This document shows, piece by piece, positions 16,756-27,275 of a DNA stretch of 40,539 nucleotides. The position numbers were made by a program, and so were the translations under genes. Every line of letters starts with the position of its first letter. Within the stretch, counting starts at the first letter, position 1. The stretch comes from Nocardioides sp. GTDB taxonomy: Bacteria > Actinomycetota > Actinomycetes > Propionibacteriales > Nocardioidaceae. Location: NCBI GenBank assembly GCA_025924815.1, contig JAICHQ010000020.1:1-40539 (forward strand). The letters are read 5' to 3'. The notes under the pieces were generated by a model. It did no database searches. It worked only from the letters and a program-made list of their open reading frames with translations, and was not told the DNA's origin.

Positions 16756-18558
16756 CTACTCGAGCATCTCCGCGGCCTCGAGCCACTCGGCCTCGAGGGC
16801 CTCGCGCTCGGCCGCCAGCTCGGTGAGCCGGGCACCGAGGAGCGTCAGTCGCCCGTGGTCGGACGCGTGGGCGAGCACCTCGGCGTTGAGCTCGGCCTCC
16901 TGGGCCGCCAGCTGGTCGAGCCCCTTCTCCACCCGCGCCAGTGTCTTGCGCGCCGCCCGCTCCTCCGCGCTCCCCGCCCGCGCCCCCGCCGAAGTGGGAG
17001 TTTCCCGGGCTCGAAGTGGGACTTGTCCCGAGCCCTCGGTAGCGGACAAGTCTCCTCTCGGACGTGGAGAAGTCCCACTTCGGCGGTGGAGGTAGTCGTC
17101 TACGCCGCCCGGGAGCAGGGAGAGCCGGCCGTCGTCGAGCAGGCCGTAGACGACGTCGGTGACCCGCTCGAGGAAGTACCGGTCGTGCGAGACGACCACC
17201 AGGGTGCCGGGCCAGTCGTCCAGGAAGTCCTCCAGGACGTTGAGGGTCTCGATGTCGAGGTCGTTGGTGGGCTCGTCGAGGAGCAGCACGTTCGGCTCGG
17301 CCAGGAGCAGCCGGAGGAGCTGGAAGCGGCGGCGCTCGCCGCCGGAGAGGTCGCCGATGCGCGCGGTGAGCCTGTCCCCGGTGAAGCCGAACCGCTCCAG
17401 CATCGACGACGCGGTGACGTCCCCGGTCGCCGTGCGGGTGACGCGGCGGACGGACTCGATCGTCGGCAGCACCCGCCCCTCGGGGTCGAGTACGTCGAGG
17501 GCCTGGGTGAGGTGCTGCAGCGAGACCGTCCGGCCCTGCTTCACCCGGCCCGCGACCGGCGCCAGGGTGCCGTCGAGGAGCGCGAGAACCGACGACTTCC
17601 CGGCGCCGTTCACGCCGACGATGCCGACCCGGTCGCCCGGCCCCAACCGCCAGGTGGCATGCGAGAGCAGGGTCCGGTCACCGCGCACGAGGTCGACGTC
17701 CTCGACGTCGAGGACGTCCTTGCCCAGCCGCTGGCTGGCGAACCGCTGGAGCTCGAGCCGGTCGCGCGCCGGCGGCTCGTCGGCGATCAGGGTCTCCGCG
17801 GCGTCGATGCGGAACTTGGGCTTGGAGGTCCGGGCCGGCGGACCCCGGCGCAGCCAGGCGAGCTCCTTGCGGGCGAGGTTGCGGCGGCGTGCCTCGGACG
17901 ACGCGGCCTGCCGCTGCCGCTCGGCCTTGGCCAACACGAACGCCGCGTACCCGCCGTCGTAGGAGTCGACGAGGCCGTCGTGCACCTCCCAGGTGCGCTC
18001 GCAGACCGCGTCGAGGAACCACCGGTCGTGGGTCACCACGACCAGCGCGGACGGGAGGGCGGCGAGATGGGCAGCGAGCCAGGCCACCGCCTCCACGTCC
18101 AGGTGGTTGGTCGGCTCGTCCAGGACCAGCAGGTCGTGCTCGCGCAGCAGGAGCTCGGCCAGGGCACAGCGCCGCCGCTCGCCACCCGAGAGCCCCACCA
18201 CGGCCCGGTCCAGCTCGACGCCGGAGAGCAGCTCGTCGACGACCTCGCGGGTCTGCGGCTCGGCGGCCCAGACGTGGTCGGGCCGCCCGGCCAGCACCGC
18301 GTCGCGCACCGAGTGGGTGTCGTCGAGGGTGTCGCCCTGGTGGAGGTAGCCGATGTGGAGGCCGCGCGCGGTCGACACCCGGCCCTCGTCGGGAGGCTCC
18401 TGACCGGTCATCACCTGCAGCAGCGTGGTCTTGCCGTCGCCGTTGCGGCCGACGACGCCGACGCGCTCGCCGGCCGCCACGCCGAGCGACACCTCGGTGA
18501 GCAGCGGGCGCACGCCGTAGGCCTTGGAGACGCGTTCGAGGTTGACGAGGTTGGCCAC
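16756..18558 (-). CDS. ABC-F family ATPase (ribosome-associated, duplicated ABC domains)
   Basis: A 600-residue soluble protein with two ABC domains and no membrane part. Domain 1: Walker A GRNGDGKTT, LSGGERRR, LLVLDEPTNHLD. Domain 2: GVNGAGKSS, LSGGERRR, LLLDEPTNDLD. They are joined by a charged linker. ABC-F proteins act on stalled or antibiotic-bound ribosomes. The GTG start at 18558 lies 5 nt after the ispE stop codon with GGGGAG upstream. After the second ABC domain, residues about 491-525 are encoded by a strongly palindromic DNA segment (16986-17086) unlike the rest of the gene. A coiled-coil C-terminal region (LARVEKGLDQLAAQEAEL) follows. Confidence 0.92.
   Translation of the reverse strand: MANLVNLERVSKAYGVRPLLTEVSLGVAAGERVGVVGRNGDGKTTLLQVMTGQEPPDEGRVSTARGLHIGYLHQGDTLDDTHSVRDAVLAGRPDHVWAAEPQTREVVDELLSGVELDRAVVGLSGGERRRCALAELLLREHDLLVLDEPTNHLDVEAVAWLAAHLAALPSALVVVTHDRWFLDAVCERTWEVHDGLVDSYDGGYAAFVLAKAERQRQAASSEARRRNLARKELAWLRRGPPARTSKPKFRIDAAETLIADEPPARDRLELQRFASQRLGKDVLDVEDVDLVRGDRTLLSHATWRLGPGDRVGIVGVNGAGKSSVLALLDGTLAPVAGRVKQGRTVSLQHLTQALDVLDPEGRVLPTIESVRRVTRTATGDVTASSMLERFGFTGDRLTARIGDLSGGERRRFQLLRLLLAEPNVLLLDEPTNDLDIETLNVLEDFLDDWPGTLVVVSHDRYFLERVTDVVYGLLDDGRLSLLPGGVDDYLHRRSGTSPRPRGDLSATEGSGQVPLRARETPTSAGARAGSAEERAARKTLARVEKGLDQLAAQEAELNAEVLAHASDHGRLTLLGARLTELAAEREALEAEWLEAAEMLE
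16986..17086. repeat. Palindromic repeat element inside the ABC-F gene
   Basis: Outer arms 16986-16999 and 17073-17086 are a perfect 14-bp inverted repeat. A second copy of the word CGAAGTGGGACTTGTCC starts at 17012, and GGGCTCG/CGAGCCC (17007-17013 and 17029-17035) forms an inner hairpin. The segment keeps the reading frame and encodes about 35 residues in the linker after ABC domain 2. It looks like a repeat that inserted or grew where extra residues are tolerated. Confidence 0.8.
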
Positions 18559-18563
18559 CGCTA

Positions 18564-19496
18564 CTACTCCCCGGCCACCACATGGGCACCGGCCACCGGC
18601 CCGTGCACGACCAGGACCACCCGCTCGTCGTCCTCCCCGGCGAGCGTGCCCGCCACGCCCCGGGCATGGTCGGCCGACTCGCAGAGGAACACGCAGGTCG
18701 GCCCGGAGCCGGACACCAGGCCGCGCAGGGCGCCGGCGTCGACCCCTCCGGCGACCAGTCGTGCCAGGTCGGGGCGCAGGTCGCAGGCCGCCTGCTCGAG
18801 GTCGTTGTGCAGGGCAGCCGCCAGCCGGCGAACGTCGCCGCTCGCGAGCGCCGCGAGCACCTCGTCGGGAGGTGCCGGCAGCTCGGGCGCGTCCGGGCGA
18901 AGCTCGTCGTGGTGGCGGTACACAGCCGGCGTCGACATCCCCTTCGCGGACGGCACCACGACCCACCACCAGGAGCCGGGGTCGTCGACGCGGGTCACGA
19001 CCTCCCCGTGCCCTTCGCCGAGCGCCGAGCCGCCCACGAGCGCGAAGGGCACGTCGCTGCCGAGCCCCGCCGCCAGCGCGAGCAGGTCGTCGTCGGTCGT
19101 GCCGAGACCGTGCAGCCGGTCGAGCGCGAGCAGCGCGGCCGCGCCGTCGGCCGACCCGCCGGCGAGTCCGCCGGCGATCGGGATGCTCTTGTCGACCCGG
19201 ACCTCGGCCCCCAGCGACCGACCGTGGTGGGCGCCCAGCACCGCGGCCGCGCGGTCGACGATGTTGTGGCCCGGCCCGGGCAGGTGGCTCGCGTCGATGT
19301 ACGCCGCGACGTCGGTCGCCACGGTGAGGCCGTCGTGGCCGGGAGTCGCGGTGACCGTGACGTCGTCGTACATGCTGACGGCCTGGTAGACCGTGACCAG
19401 GGTGTGGAAGCCGTCGGGTCGCGGCGACCCGACGCCGAGCAGCAGGTTGATCTTCGCCGCTGCCCGGACCGTCACCTGCTGGTCCGAACGGCTCAT
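18564..19496 (-). CDS. ispE: 4-diphosphocytidyl-2-C-methyl-D-erythritol kinase
   Basis: A GHMP-family kinase of the MEP isoprenoid pathway that phosphorylates CDP-ME at the 2-position. The 310-residue protein has N-terminal [22 protein letters not shown], the GHMP glycine loop [21 protein letters not shown], the [16 protein letters not shown] region and C-terminal [12 protein letters not shown]. All are characteristic. Its ATG overlaps the rsmA stop in an ATGA quartet and it ends in two consecutive TAG stops just before the ABC-F start, so rsmA-ispE-abcF is one transcription unit. Confidence 0.96.
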   Translation of the reverse strand: MSRSDQQVTVRAAAKINLLLGVGSPRPDGFHTLVTVYQAVSMYDDVTVTATPGHDGLTVATDVAAYIDASHLPGPGHNIVDRAAAVLGAHHGRSLGAEVRVDKSIPIAGGLAGGSADGAAALLALDRLHGLGTTDDDLLALAAGLGSDVPFALVGGSALGEGHGEVVTRVDDPGSWWWVVVPSAKGMSTPAVYRHHDELRPDAPELPAPPDEVLAALASGDVRRLAAALHNDLEQAACDLRPDLARLVAGGVDAGALRGLVSGSGPTCVFLCESADHARGVAGTLAGEDDERVVLVVHGPVAGAHVVAGE

Positions 19497-20413
19497 CCCG
19501 CTTCCCCACTCCGTTGCTCGGCGGAGGACCGGAGCGCGGGAGACGAACCGCCTGGGGGGGCGTTGAGCGCCTCGGCGATCCGCGCGAAGTCGGCGACCCC
19601 CAGCGACTCGCCGCGGGCCATCGGGTCGATCCCGGCCCGGGTCAGGGCGGCCTCGGCCGTGTCGCCGGATCCCGCGACGGCGCGGAGCGCGCCGCGCAAC
19701 GCCTTGCGTCGTTGGGCGAACGCCGCGTCGACGACGGCGAAGACCTGCTCGCGGGTGGCCGACGTGGTCGGCGGCTCGCGGCGGCGCCAGGCGACCAGCC
19801 CGGAGTCGACGTTGGGCGCCGGCCAGAAGACGGTGCGCCCGATCGCGCCGGCGCGACGTACGTCGGCGTACCAGGCGACCTTGACGCTGGGGATCCCGTA
19901 GACCTTGCTCCCGGGCATCGCCGCCAGCCGGTCCGCGACCTCGGACTGCACCATCACGAGCCCCTTCTCCAGGCTCGGCAGCAAGGCGAGCAGGTGCAGC
20001 AGCACCGGGACGGAGACGTTGTACGGCAGGTTGGCGACCAGGGCGTTCGGCGGGGGCCCGGGGACCCGCTCGATGCGCAGCGCGTCGGCTGCGACGACCT
20101 CGCAGCGGCCGGCCAGGTCGGGCGCGTACGTCGCGAGCGTCTCGGGCAGCGCCGCGGCCAGCACCGGGTCGATCTCGATCGCGACGACCCGGCCCACCTC
20201 GCCGACCAGCGCCAGCGTCAGCGACCCGAGTCCCGGCCCGACCTCGACGACCACGTCGTCGCGGTTCAGGTTCGCCTCGCGCACGATGCGGCGCACGGTG
20301 TTGGCGTCGATCACGAAGTTCTGCCCGCGCTGCTTGGTGGGGCGCACGCCGAGCCGGGCGGCGAGGGCACGAACGTCCGCCGGCCCGAGCAAGGTCGGGC
20401 CGGCGGCCGTCAT
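19493..20413 (-). CDS. rsmA: 16S rRNA (adenine1518-N6/adenine1519-N6)-dimethyltransferase
   Basis: KsgA-type enzyme dimethylating A1518 and A1519 during small-subunit maturation. The 306 residues show [20 protein letters not shown] motif [16 protein letters not shown], the acidic VVAIEIDP, and the catalytic NLPYNVSVP. The C-terminal helical domain includes [15 protein letters not shown] 20413 is preceded by TAGGCT with a 7-nt gap and no Shine-Dalgarno, so the transcript is probably leaderless. It heads the rsmA-ispE-abcF operon. The last ~15 residues ([17 protein letters not shown]) are a variable tail. Confidence 0.96.
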   Translation of the reverse strand: MTAAGPTLLGPADVRALAARLGVRPTKQRGQNFVIDANTVRRIVREANLNRDDVVVEVGPGLGSLTLALVGEVGRVVAIEIDPVLAAALPETLATYAPDLAGRCEVVAADALRIERVPGPPPNALVANLPYNVSVPVLLHLLALLPSLEKGLVMVQSEVADRLAAMPGSKVYGIPSVKVAWYADVRRAGAIGRTVFWPAPNVDSGLVAWRRREPPTTSATREQVFAVVDAAFAQRRKALRGALRAVAGSGDTAEAALTRAGIDPMARGESLGVADFARIAEALNAPPGGSSPALRSSAEQRSGEAG

Positions 20414-20452
20414 GTCGGCCAGCCTATGGGGGGAGTCAGGCAGGCCGGGCAG

Positions 20453-20512
20453 CGACCGTGAGCGCCCGGTCGGGACCCGAGGGGGGCGGATCCCGCGGCA
20501 CCGCCACGGTCG
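20453..20512 (-). terminator. Structured GC-rich spacer between rpfB and rsmA
   Basis: After the rpfB stop, CACGGTCG (20505-20512) can pair with CGACCGTG (20453-20460), with smaller hairpins such as GGCGG/CCGCC between. There is no U-tract, so the case for an intrinsic terminator is weak, but the 3' end of the rpfB transcript should lie here. Confidence 0.3.
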
Positions 20513-20519
20513 GCGCGTC

Positions 20520-21890
<1,371 letters not shown>

Positions 21891-21910
21891 TCACCGCGGA
21901 GCGGCGGGCG

Positions 21911-22825
21911 TCACCACGGGCCACCGAAGGCCGCCTCGGTGTTGCCGTCGATCGCCTCGCAGAGGGCGGTCAGGTCCTCGCCCCGCACCTCGGCCATCGC
22001 CCGCACGGTCACCGGCACCAGGTACGAGGCGTTGGGCCGGCCGCGATAGGGCATCGGGGTCAGGAACGGCGCGTCGGTCTCGACCAGCACCCGGTCCAGC
22101 GGGGTGACGGCCAGCGCGTCGCGCAGGGGCTGGGCGTTCTTGAACGTGACGGTCCCGGCGAAGGAGAGGTAGGCGCCGCGGTCGAGACACGCCCGGGCGA
22201 GGCGGGGGTTGCCGGAGAAGCAGTGCATCACCCAGCGCTGCGGCGGGCCGTGGGCGTCGATCACGTCGAGCACGGCCTCGTGGGCGTCGCGGTCGTGGAT
22301 CACCAGCGTCTTGTCCAGGCGCTTGGCGAGGTCGAGATGCCGGGCGAACGACTCCACCTGCGCCTCCCGGCCGTCCGGTCCGGTGCGGAAGAAGTCGAGC
22401 CCGGTCTCGCCCACCGCGCGCACCCGGTCGTGCGTCTGAGCGAGGCGCTCGATCTCGGCGAGCGCCTCGTCGAGCCGCCCGTCGGCGGCGAGCCGCGGCG
22501 CCTCGTTGGGATGCAGCGCCACCCCTGCCACCAGCGCGTCGTGCTCCTCGGCGGCGCGGACCGCCCAGGGGGCCCCGGACAGGTCGCATCCGATCTGCAC
22601 GATGCGGCGTACGCCGACCTCGGCGGCGCGGGCGATCGCCTCTCCGGTCTCCAGCCAGTCGCCGTCGGCGATGTCGAGGTGACAGTGGTTGTCGACCACG
22701 GGGTGCGGCAGTGGCTCGGGCGATGGCGGACGTGCGCGGTCGCGGTGCTGCCCCTGCTCGTCGTGCTCGGCCCGGCTGCGCATCGGCCCCTCGTCCCGCG
22801 CCTCGGCCGGTCCGGACTTGCTCAT
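21911..22825 (-). CDS. tatD: TatD-family metal-dependent hydrolase
   Basis: A 304-residue TIM-barrel metallohydrolase with the full ligand set: VVDNHCHLD (two His), GETGLDFF (Glu), VIHDRDAH (His), VMHCFSGNP (His) and VETDAPFLTP (Asp). TatD proteins are 3'-5' DNases or D-aminoacyl-hydrolase-like enzymes; the in vivo role is debated. The ATG at 22825 overlaps the rsmI stop by 4 nt. The first ~40 residues are hydrophilic and outside the barrel, so a downstream start is possible. rsmI-tatD form a coupled pair upstream of rpfB, the conserved actinobacterial order. Confidence 0.93.
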   Translation of the reverse strand: MSKSGPAEARDEGPMRSRAEHDEQGQHRDRARPPSPEPLPHPVVDNHCHLDIADGDWLETGEAIARAAEVGVRRIVQIGCDLSGAPWAVRAAEEHDALVAGVALHPNEAPRLAADGRLDEALAEIERLAQTHDRVRAVGETGLDFFRTGPDGREAQVESFARHLDLAKRLDKTLVIHDRDAHEAVLDVIDAHGPPQRWVMHCFSGNPRLARACLDRGAYLSFAGTVTFKNAQPLRDALAVTPLDRVLVETDAPFLTPMPYRGRPNASYLVPVTVRAMAEVRGEDLTALCEAIDGNTEAAFGGPW

Positions 22826-23676
22826 GCGTCCTCCCCCACTCCGTGGACCGCGTCGTACACCGTCCGCTTCGGCAGGCCGGCGCGGCTCGCCACCGCCCGG
22901 ATGGCGTCCTTGCGGCTCGTCCCGCGCCCCTCCTCGGCCGCGACAGCGGCGCGCAGCGATCCGGGGTCGGCGGCGACGGGCGGCGACACGACCGCCCCCG
23001 AGACGACGACGGTGACCTCGCCGCGGACTCCCCCGGCGGCCCAGTCCGCCAGCTCGCCGAGCCCGCCGCGGCGTACCTCCTCATGGGTCTTGGTCAGCTC
23101 CCGGCACACCGCGGCCGGCCGCGCCGGCCCGAAGGCCTCGGCCATCGCCGCCAGGGCCGTCGCGGTCCGGTGCGGGGCCTCGAAGAACACCAGGGTCCGC
23201 TCCTCGTCGGCGAGCCCGGCCAGCCGTCGCGCGCGCTCGCCCGCCTTGCGCGGCAGGAAGCCCTCGAAGCAGAACCGGTCGACCGGGAGCCCGCTGACGG
23301 CCAGGGCCGCCAGCACCGCCGACGGGCCGGGGACCACGGTCACCGGGACCCCGGCCGCCACCGCCGCCGCCACCAGCCGGTAGCCGGGGTCCGAGACGCT
23401 GGGCATCCCGGCGTCGGTGGCCAGCACCACCCGGTCGCCGGCGAGCAGCCGCTCCACGAGCCTGGGGGTCCGTGCCGCCTCGTTGCCCTCGAAGTAGGAG
23501 GTGACCCGGCCCTTGACGTCGACGCCGAGCTCACCGGCCAGCCGGGCCAGCCGGCGGGTGTCCTCGGCCGCGATCACGTCGGCGCCCGCGAGCTCCGCGG
23601 CGAGCCGCGGCGGGGCGTCGGCAGCCTGGCCGATCGGCGTCGCCGCGAGGACGAGCACGCCGATCGGGGAAGCCAC
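22822..23676 (-). CDS. rsmI: 16S rRNA (cytidine1402-2'-O)-methyltransferase
   Basis: A 284-residue tetrapyrrole-methylase-fold enzyme that methylates the ribose of C1402 in the decoding centre. Motifs: VLVLAATPIGQAADAPPRL at the N-terminus, IAAEDTRRLARL, VTSYFEGNE, VLATDAGMPSVSDPG, VPGPSAVLAALAVSGLP, FCFEGFLPRK and a C-terminal HTH-like end. The GTG at 23676 gives the family start and lies 6 nt after CATGAT, suggesting a leaderless message. It is head to head with pmt, with only 35 bp between the starts. Confidence 0.94.
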   Translation of the reverse strand: MASPIGVLVLAATPIGQAADAPPRLAAELAGADVIAAEDTRRLARLAGELGVDVKGRVTSYFEGNEAARTPRLVERLLAGDRVVLATDAGMPSVSDPGYRLVAAAVAAGVPVTVVPGPSAVLAALAVSGLPVDRFCFEGFLPRKAGERARRLAGLADEERTLVFFEAPHRTATALAAMAEAFGPARPAAVCRELTKTHEEVRRGGLGELADWAAGGVRGEVTVVVSGAVVSPPVAADPGSLRAAVAAEEGRGTSRKDAIRAVASRAGLPKRTVYDAVHGVGEDA

Positions 23677-23711
23677 CGGCCGATCATGGCATCCCCGTAC
23701 AGTTGCCGACC

Positions 23712-25442
23712 GTGACGACCGGAGCCGCTGCGCCACCTCGGCGGCGCCGGATGAGTGGTCTCTCCCACGACGCCGACGGTCACCCGGTCCCGCTGGCCCA
23801 GGAGCGGGCGCGGCGGCGCGGGCGCTTCGAGGACCCCTTCGTCGGCTGGACGGCCACACTGTCGATCACGCTGCTGGCGCTGTTCCTCCGGCTCTGGAAG
23901 CTCGGCACGCCGCACGCCTTCGAGTTCGACGAGACCTACTACGCCAAGGACGCGTGGTCGTTGTGGCACTTCGGCTACGCCCGCGACTACATCGACAACG
24001 GCGGTGGCGTGGCGAACAAGCACATCCTGGCGGGACAGACGACCGGGCTCTGGAAGCCGAACGCGTCGATGTCGGTCCACCCCGAGGTGGGCAAGTGGCT
24101 GATCGGCCTGGGCGAGAAGATCTTCGGCTTCGACCCGCTCGGCTGGCGGATCGTGCCGGCCGTCGTCGGCGCCCTGCTGGTCCTGGTGATGATCCGGTTC
24201 GCCCGCCGCCTGACCGGCTCGACCCTGCTCGGCTGCGTGGCGGGGCTGATCGTGGCCTTCGACGGGCTCGAGTTCGTGCTGTCCCGGCTCGCGCTCCTCG
24301 ACATCTTCGTGGCCTTCTTCACCCTCTGCGCCGTTCACTGCCTCGTGCTCGACCGCGACTGGTACCGCGCGAAGCTCGCCCGCCTGGTGCCCGAACAGAT
24401 CCACGACGGAGGATGGGGGCCGGTCAGGGCACTGCTGTTCCGGCCCTGGCTGCTGGTCTCGGGGATCTGCTGGGGCCTCGCGTGCGGCAGCAAGTGGGAG
24501 GCGATCTACCCGCTGGCCGCCTTCGGGATCCTCGTCGTGGCGTGGTGCGCCGGCGCCCGCGCGTCGTTCGGGGTGAGCTTCGCCAGGCTCAAGTCGCTGG
24601 CGGCCGACGGTGTGACGGCCTTCGTCCATCTCGTGCTCGTCGGCCTGATCGTCTACATCGCCACGTGGACGGGGTGGCTGATGCACTCCTCGCAGTACGT
24701 CCACTACCTGTCGGACACGCAGTACACCCACTACGTCTCAGGCGGCAGCGACTGCGGGAAGAACATCACCTACGACAACAGCCTGCACTGGCCGACGGCC
24801 GACCAGCCGGTCAAGCACGGGCTCGCAGGGCTCGCGCAGGGCCTGGACTCGCTGTGGCACTACCACCGCGACGTCTATGTCTTCCACACCCACTTCCTCA
24901 CCGGCTGCACCCATACCTACGCCTCACAGCCACGCGGCTGGCTCCTGCTCAACCGGCCGGTCGGCGTCGACGCACAGACCGGCATCAAGCCGGGCGTCGA
25001 CGGATGCGACGCGCCGGCGAAGAGCGACTGTCTGCGTCAGGTGCTGCTGCTGGGCTCCCCCGCCGTGTGGTGGGGCGGCGTGCTGGCGCTGATCTTCGCT
25101 GTCTTCATGTGGGTCGGCGCACGCGACTGGAGGTTCGGGGTCGCGGTGGTGGGAGCCGCGTCCTCCTGGTTGCCGTGGTTCTTGTACGACGGGCGACCGA
25201 TCTTCAGCTTCTACGCCATCGTCACGCTGCCGTTCCTCGCGCTGGCCCTGACCCTGGCGATCGGCAAGATCCTGGGCTCCTCCCCCGAGCCCACCCCGCG
25301 CCGTACCGTCGGGGTCGTCGTCGGCGGCTCCTACCTCGTCCTCGTGCTGCTCAACTTCGCCTGGTTCTGGCCCATCTACACCGACCAGCTGCTCACCCAC
25401 AGCGAGTGGCTCCAGCGCATCTGGTTCTCCCGCTGGATCTGA
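23712..25442 (+). CDS. pmt: Polyprenyl-phosphate-mannose--protein O-mannosyltransferase
   Basis: A GT39-family integral membrane enzyme of 576 residues that moves mannose from polyprenyl-phosphate onto Ser/Thr of proteins leaving through Sec. Early in the protein, an exposed loop carries the acidic pair in FEFDETYYAKDAW, followed by HPEVGKWLIG and EFVLSRLALLDIFVAFF. About ten hydrophobic spans follow. A large loop (about residues 330-440) holds the PMT_4TMC part with WPTADQPVKHG and PRGWLLLNRPVG. The start is GTG 23712; an ATG at 23751 is the alternative. It is the counterpart of mycobacterial Rv1002c, also next to rsmI. Confidence 0.94.
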   Translation: MTTGAAAPPRRRRMSGLSHDADGHPVPLAQERARRRGRFEDPFVGWTATLSITLLALFLRLWKLGTPHAFEFDETYYAKDAWSLWHFGYARDYIDNGGGVANKHILAGQTTGLWKPNASMSVHPEVGKWLIGLGEKIFGFDPLGWRIVPAVVGALLVLVMIRFARRLTGSTLLGCVAGLIVAFDGLEFVLSRLALLDIFVAFFTLCAVHCLVLDRDWYRAKLARLVPEQIHDGGWGPVRALLFRPWLLVSGICWGLACGSKWEAIYPLAAFGILVVAWCAGARASFGVSFARLKSLAADGVTAFVHLVLVGLIVYIATWTGWLMHSSQYVHYLSDTQYTHYVSGGSDCGKNITYDNSLHWPTADQPVKHGLAGLAQGLDSLWHYHRDVYVFHTHFLTGCTHTYASQPRGWLLLNRPVGVDAQTGIKPGVDGCDAPAKSDCLRQVLLLGSPAVWWGGVLALIFAVFMWVGARDWRFGVAVVGAASSWLPWFLYDGRPIFSFYAIVTLPFLALALTLAIGKILGSSPEPTPRRTVGVVVGGSYLVLVLLNFAWFWPIYTDQLLTHSEWLQRIWFSRWI

Positions 25443-25480
25443 CGAGCGACGCCCGCAGTGGTCCCGGCCGCACATGCCGA

Positions 25481-25513
25481 TGGCGGGTGAGGTCCGCCGG
25501 ACCTCACCCGCCA
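25481..25513. terminator. Perfect bidirectional hairpin terminator
   Basis: TGGCGGGTGAGGTCC (25481-25495) and its exact complement (25499-25513) form a 15-bp stem with a 3-nt loop between the stops of convergent pmt and the beta-helix gene. T-runs are lacking, as is common in GC-rich actinobacteria. Confidence 0.85.
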
Positions 25514-25533
25514 GTGATCGACCTAGGACGCGG

Positions 25534-27093
25534 TCAGCGCACGATCACCGTGGCCCGATGGCTGCTGGCCAGGCCCGGGTTGCCGGCGTACACCGCCCGG
25601 TAGGTCGTCCGCTTCTTCGGCTTGACGGCCCGCGCGAAGTGGCCGCCTGCCTTCGTCTTGACGATGCCGATCTCGGTCCACTTGCCACCCTTCGGCTTCG
25701 CCCAGATCTGGATGGGACGCTTCGAGACGCGGACGGTGGAGTCCGCGGTCGAGAGCGTGCCCCGCAGGACCGCCTTGCTGCCCCGGTGGATGGCCTTCGG
25801 CGCCGACAGGCTCAACTTGGTCGGGAACAGCTTGTCGGTGCCGGTAGCCTGCCCGCCGCTGCTCTTCGCGATGACCGAGACGGTGTAGGTGAGCTTGTTG
25901 CTCAGGCCCTTCAGGGTCGTGGAGGTCGCGCTGGCGCCGACCGACTTCTTGACGGCCGGGTGTCCGGGCGCCTTGGCCGTGACCGCGTAGCCGGTGACCG
26001 GCGCGTAGTCGAGCGCAGCACCGGCATGCCAGGTCACCTTGCTCCGGTGGTCGCCCCCGGTCGCCGACACGTGCGTCGGCGCCGCCGGCGGGCAGTGGCT
26101 GGTGTGGACGTTGGTGGCGCCCGCGGTGACCGTGGTGCCGCTGACCGTCCCCGTGTTGCGGTTCCAGTTGCCCTCGAACGTCGCATTGGTCAACAAGACG
26201 TTGGTCTTGGACTGCGAGGCCGGTTGCCACTGTCCGACCGCCACGCCGTACGGAGTGGATGCCGACGGACCGGTGAGACGGAAGAGGTTGCAGTCGACGG
26301 CTGCGGTCGTCTTGCTCGCCTGGGCGGGGTTCGAGACACTCACCGCGAAGTCGGCGTCGCCGCCGCTGAAGACGTTGCGCTTCACCTCGACCCGCTGCGT
26401 CTGGAAGATCTCCACACCGGCGCGGAAGGCGGTGGGCGAGGCAGGATTCGCGTGGCTCAGGCTGATGTGGTTCTCGGCGACAGCGCCGTGCGCGAGGCCT
26501 TCGACGAAGATGCCGGCGGCACCGTCACCGCTCGCCGTGCTCGGGTTGCCGATCGTGGACCTGAGGACGGTGAACCGCATGTCGTCCGTCACGTGCACCC
26601 CGGCGAGGCGGTACCCGCTCATCGACGACGTGTTGTCGACCTTCACCTGGTCCGTAGTCGCGAAGGTCACGGACGAGCCGGCGGTGTTCTTGATCTCCAC
26701 CCCGTAGTCGCCGCCCGTGACGGTCACGTCGTTCACGCGGCCCTTGGCGCCGTCGAACATGATCCCGTCGACGCCGGAGACCCCGCTCGCGTCCAGGGTC
26801 AGATGCCCGATGGTCATCGTCGCCGGCGAGCCCGGAGCGCCCGCTGCGTTCGTGATGACGGCACCCGAGTAGGAGCCGGGACCGGCGGTGATCGTATGAC
26901 CGTTGCCGTCGATGGCCGACCCGTCCGGCACGACCCAGGTCGCGTCCAGGGTGCAGTCAGCAGTCAGGCTGATCGTGCCCGTGCCGCTGGTGGGACACGT
27001 CCCTTCGGCCTGCGCCGCTTGCATCGGCATCAGCAGGCCGACCACCACGGCACCGGCCGCGCCCAGCCCCCAGACATGCCTCGTGGGCATCAT
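25534..27093 (-). CDS. Secreted right-handed beta-helix protein with fibronectin-type and Ig-like C-terminal domains
   Basis: 519 residues. There is a Sec signal peptide (cleavage near AQA|EGTCP, about residue 29), then a parallel beta-helix region (about 35-330) with repeated short strands such as TMTIGHLTLDASG, RVNDVTVTGGDYGVEI and GAVAENHISLSH. A fibronectin-III-like domain (about 335-420, PTHVSATGGDHRSKVTWHAG) and a C-terminal Ig-like module (LSLSAPKAIHRGSKAVLRGTL) follow. Pectate-lyase-like helices bind or cleave polysaccharides, but no catalytic site is evident. A GGGGGGAGACAAGG ribosome site precedes ATG 27093. The protein is Ser/Thr-rich and lies beside pmt, but that need not mean it is a substrate. 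Confidence 0.85.
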   Translation of the reverse strand: MMPTRHVWGLGAAGAVVVGLLMPMQAAQAEGTCPTSGTGTISLTADCTLDATWVVPDGSAIDGNGHTITAGPGSYSGAVITNAAGAPGSPATMTIGHLTLDASGVSGVDGIMFDGAKGRVNDVTVTGGDYGVEIKNTAGSSVTFATTDQVKVDNTSSMSGYRLAGVHVTDDMRFTVLRSTIGNPSTASGDGAAGIFVEGLAHGAVAENHISLSHANPASPTAFRAGVEIFQTQRVEVKRNVFSGGDADFAVSVSNPAQASKTTAAVDCNLFRLTGPSASTPYGVAVGQWQPASQSKTNVLLTNATFEGNWNRNTGTVSGTTVTAGATNVHTSHCPPAAPTHVSATGGDHRSKVTWHAGAALDYAPVTGYAVTAKAPGHPAVKKSVGASATSTTLKGLSNKLTYTVSVIAKSSGGQATGTDKLFPTKLSLSAPKAIHRGSKAVLRGTLSTADSTVRVSKRPIQIWAKPKGGKWTEIGIVKTKAGGHFARAVKPKKRTTYRAVYAGNPGLASSHRATVIVR

Positions 27094-27275
27094 CCTTGTC
27101 TCCCCCCAGTCATGACGGGCCGATCCCCGATGTCGGCCCCTGTGAGGTCCCAGCCTCTGGTCGACGGCGACGTTAGGAAATAGTCAACATTGGGTATCCC
27201 ACCGGGTCCGTCCGGGCCAGGAGGCAAAATCTCGGTCCGACGGGGTCCCGCGAACCTACGGGCACACGCCGGCGG

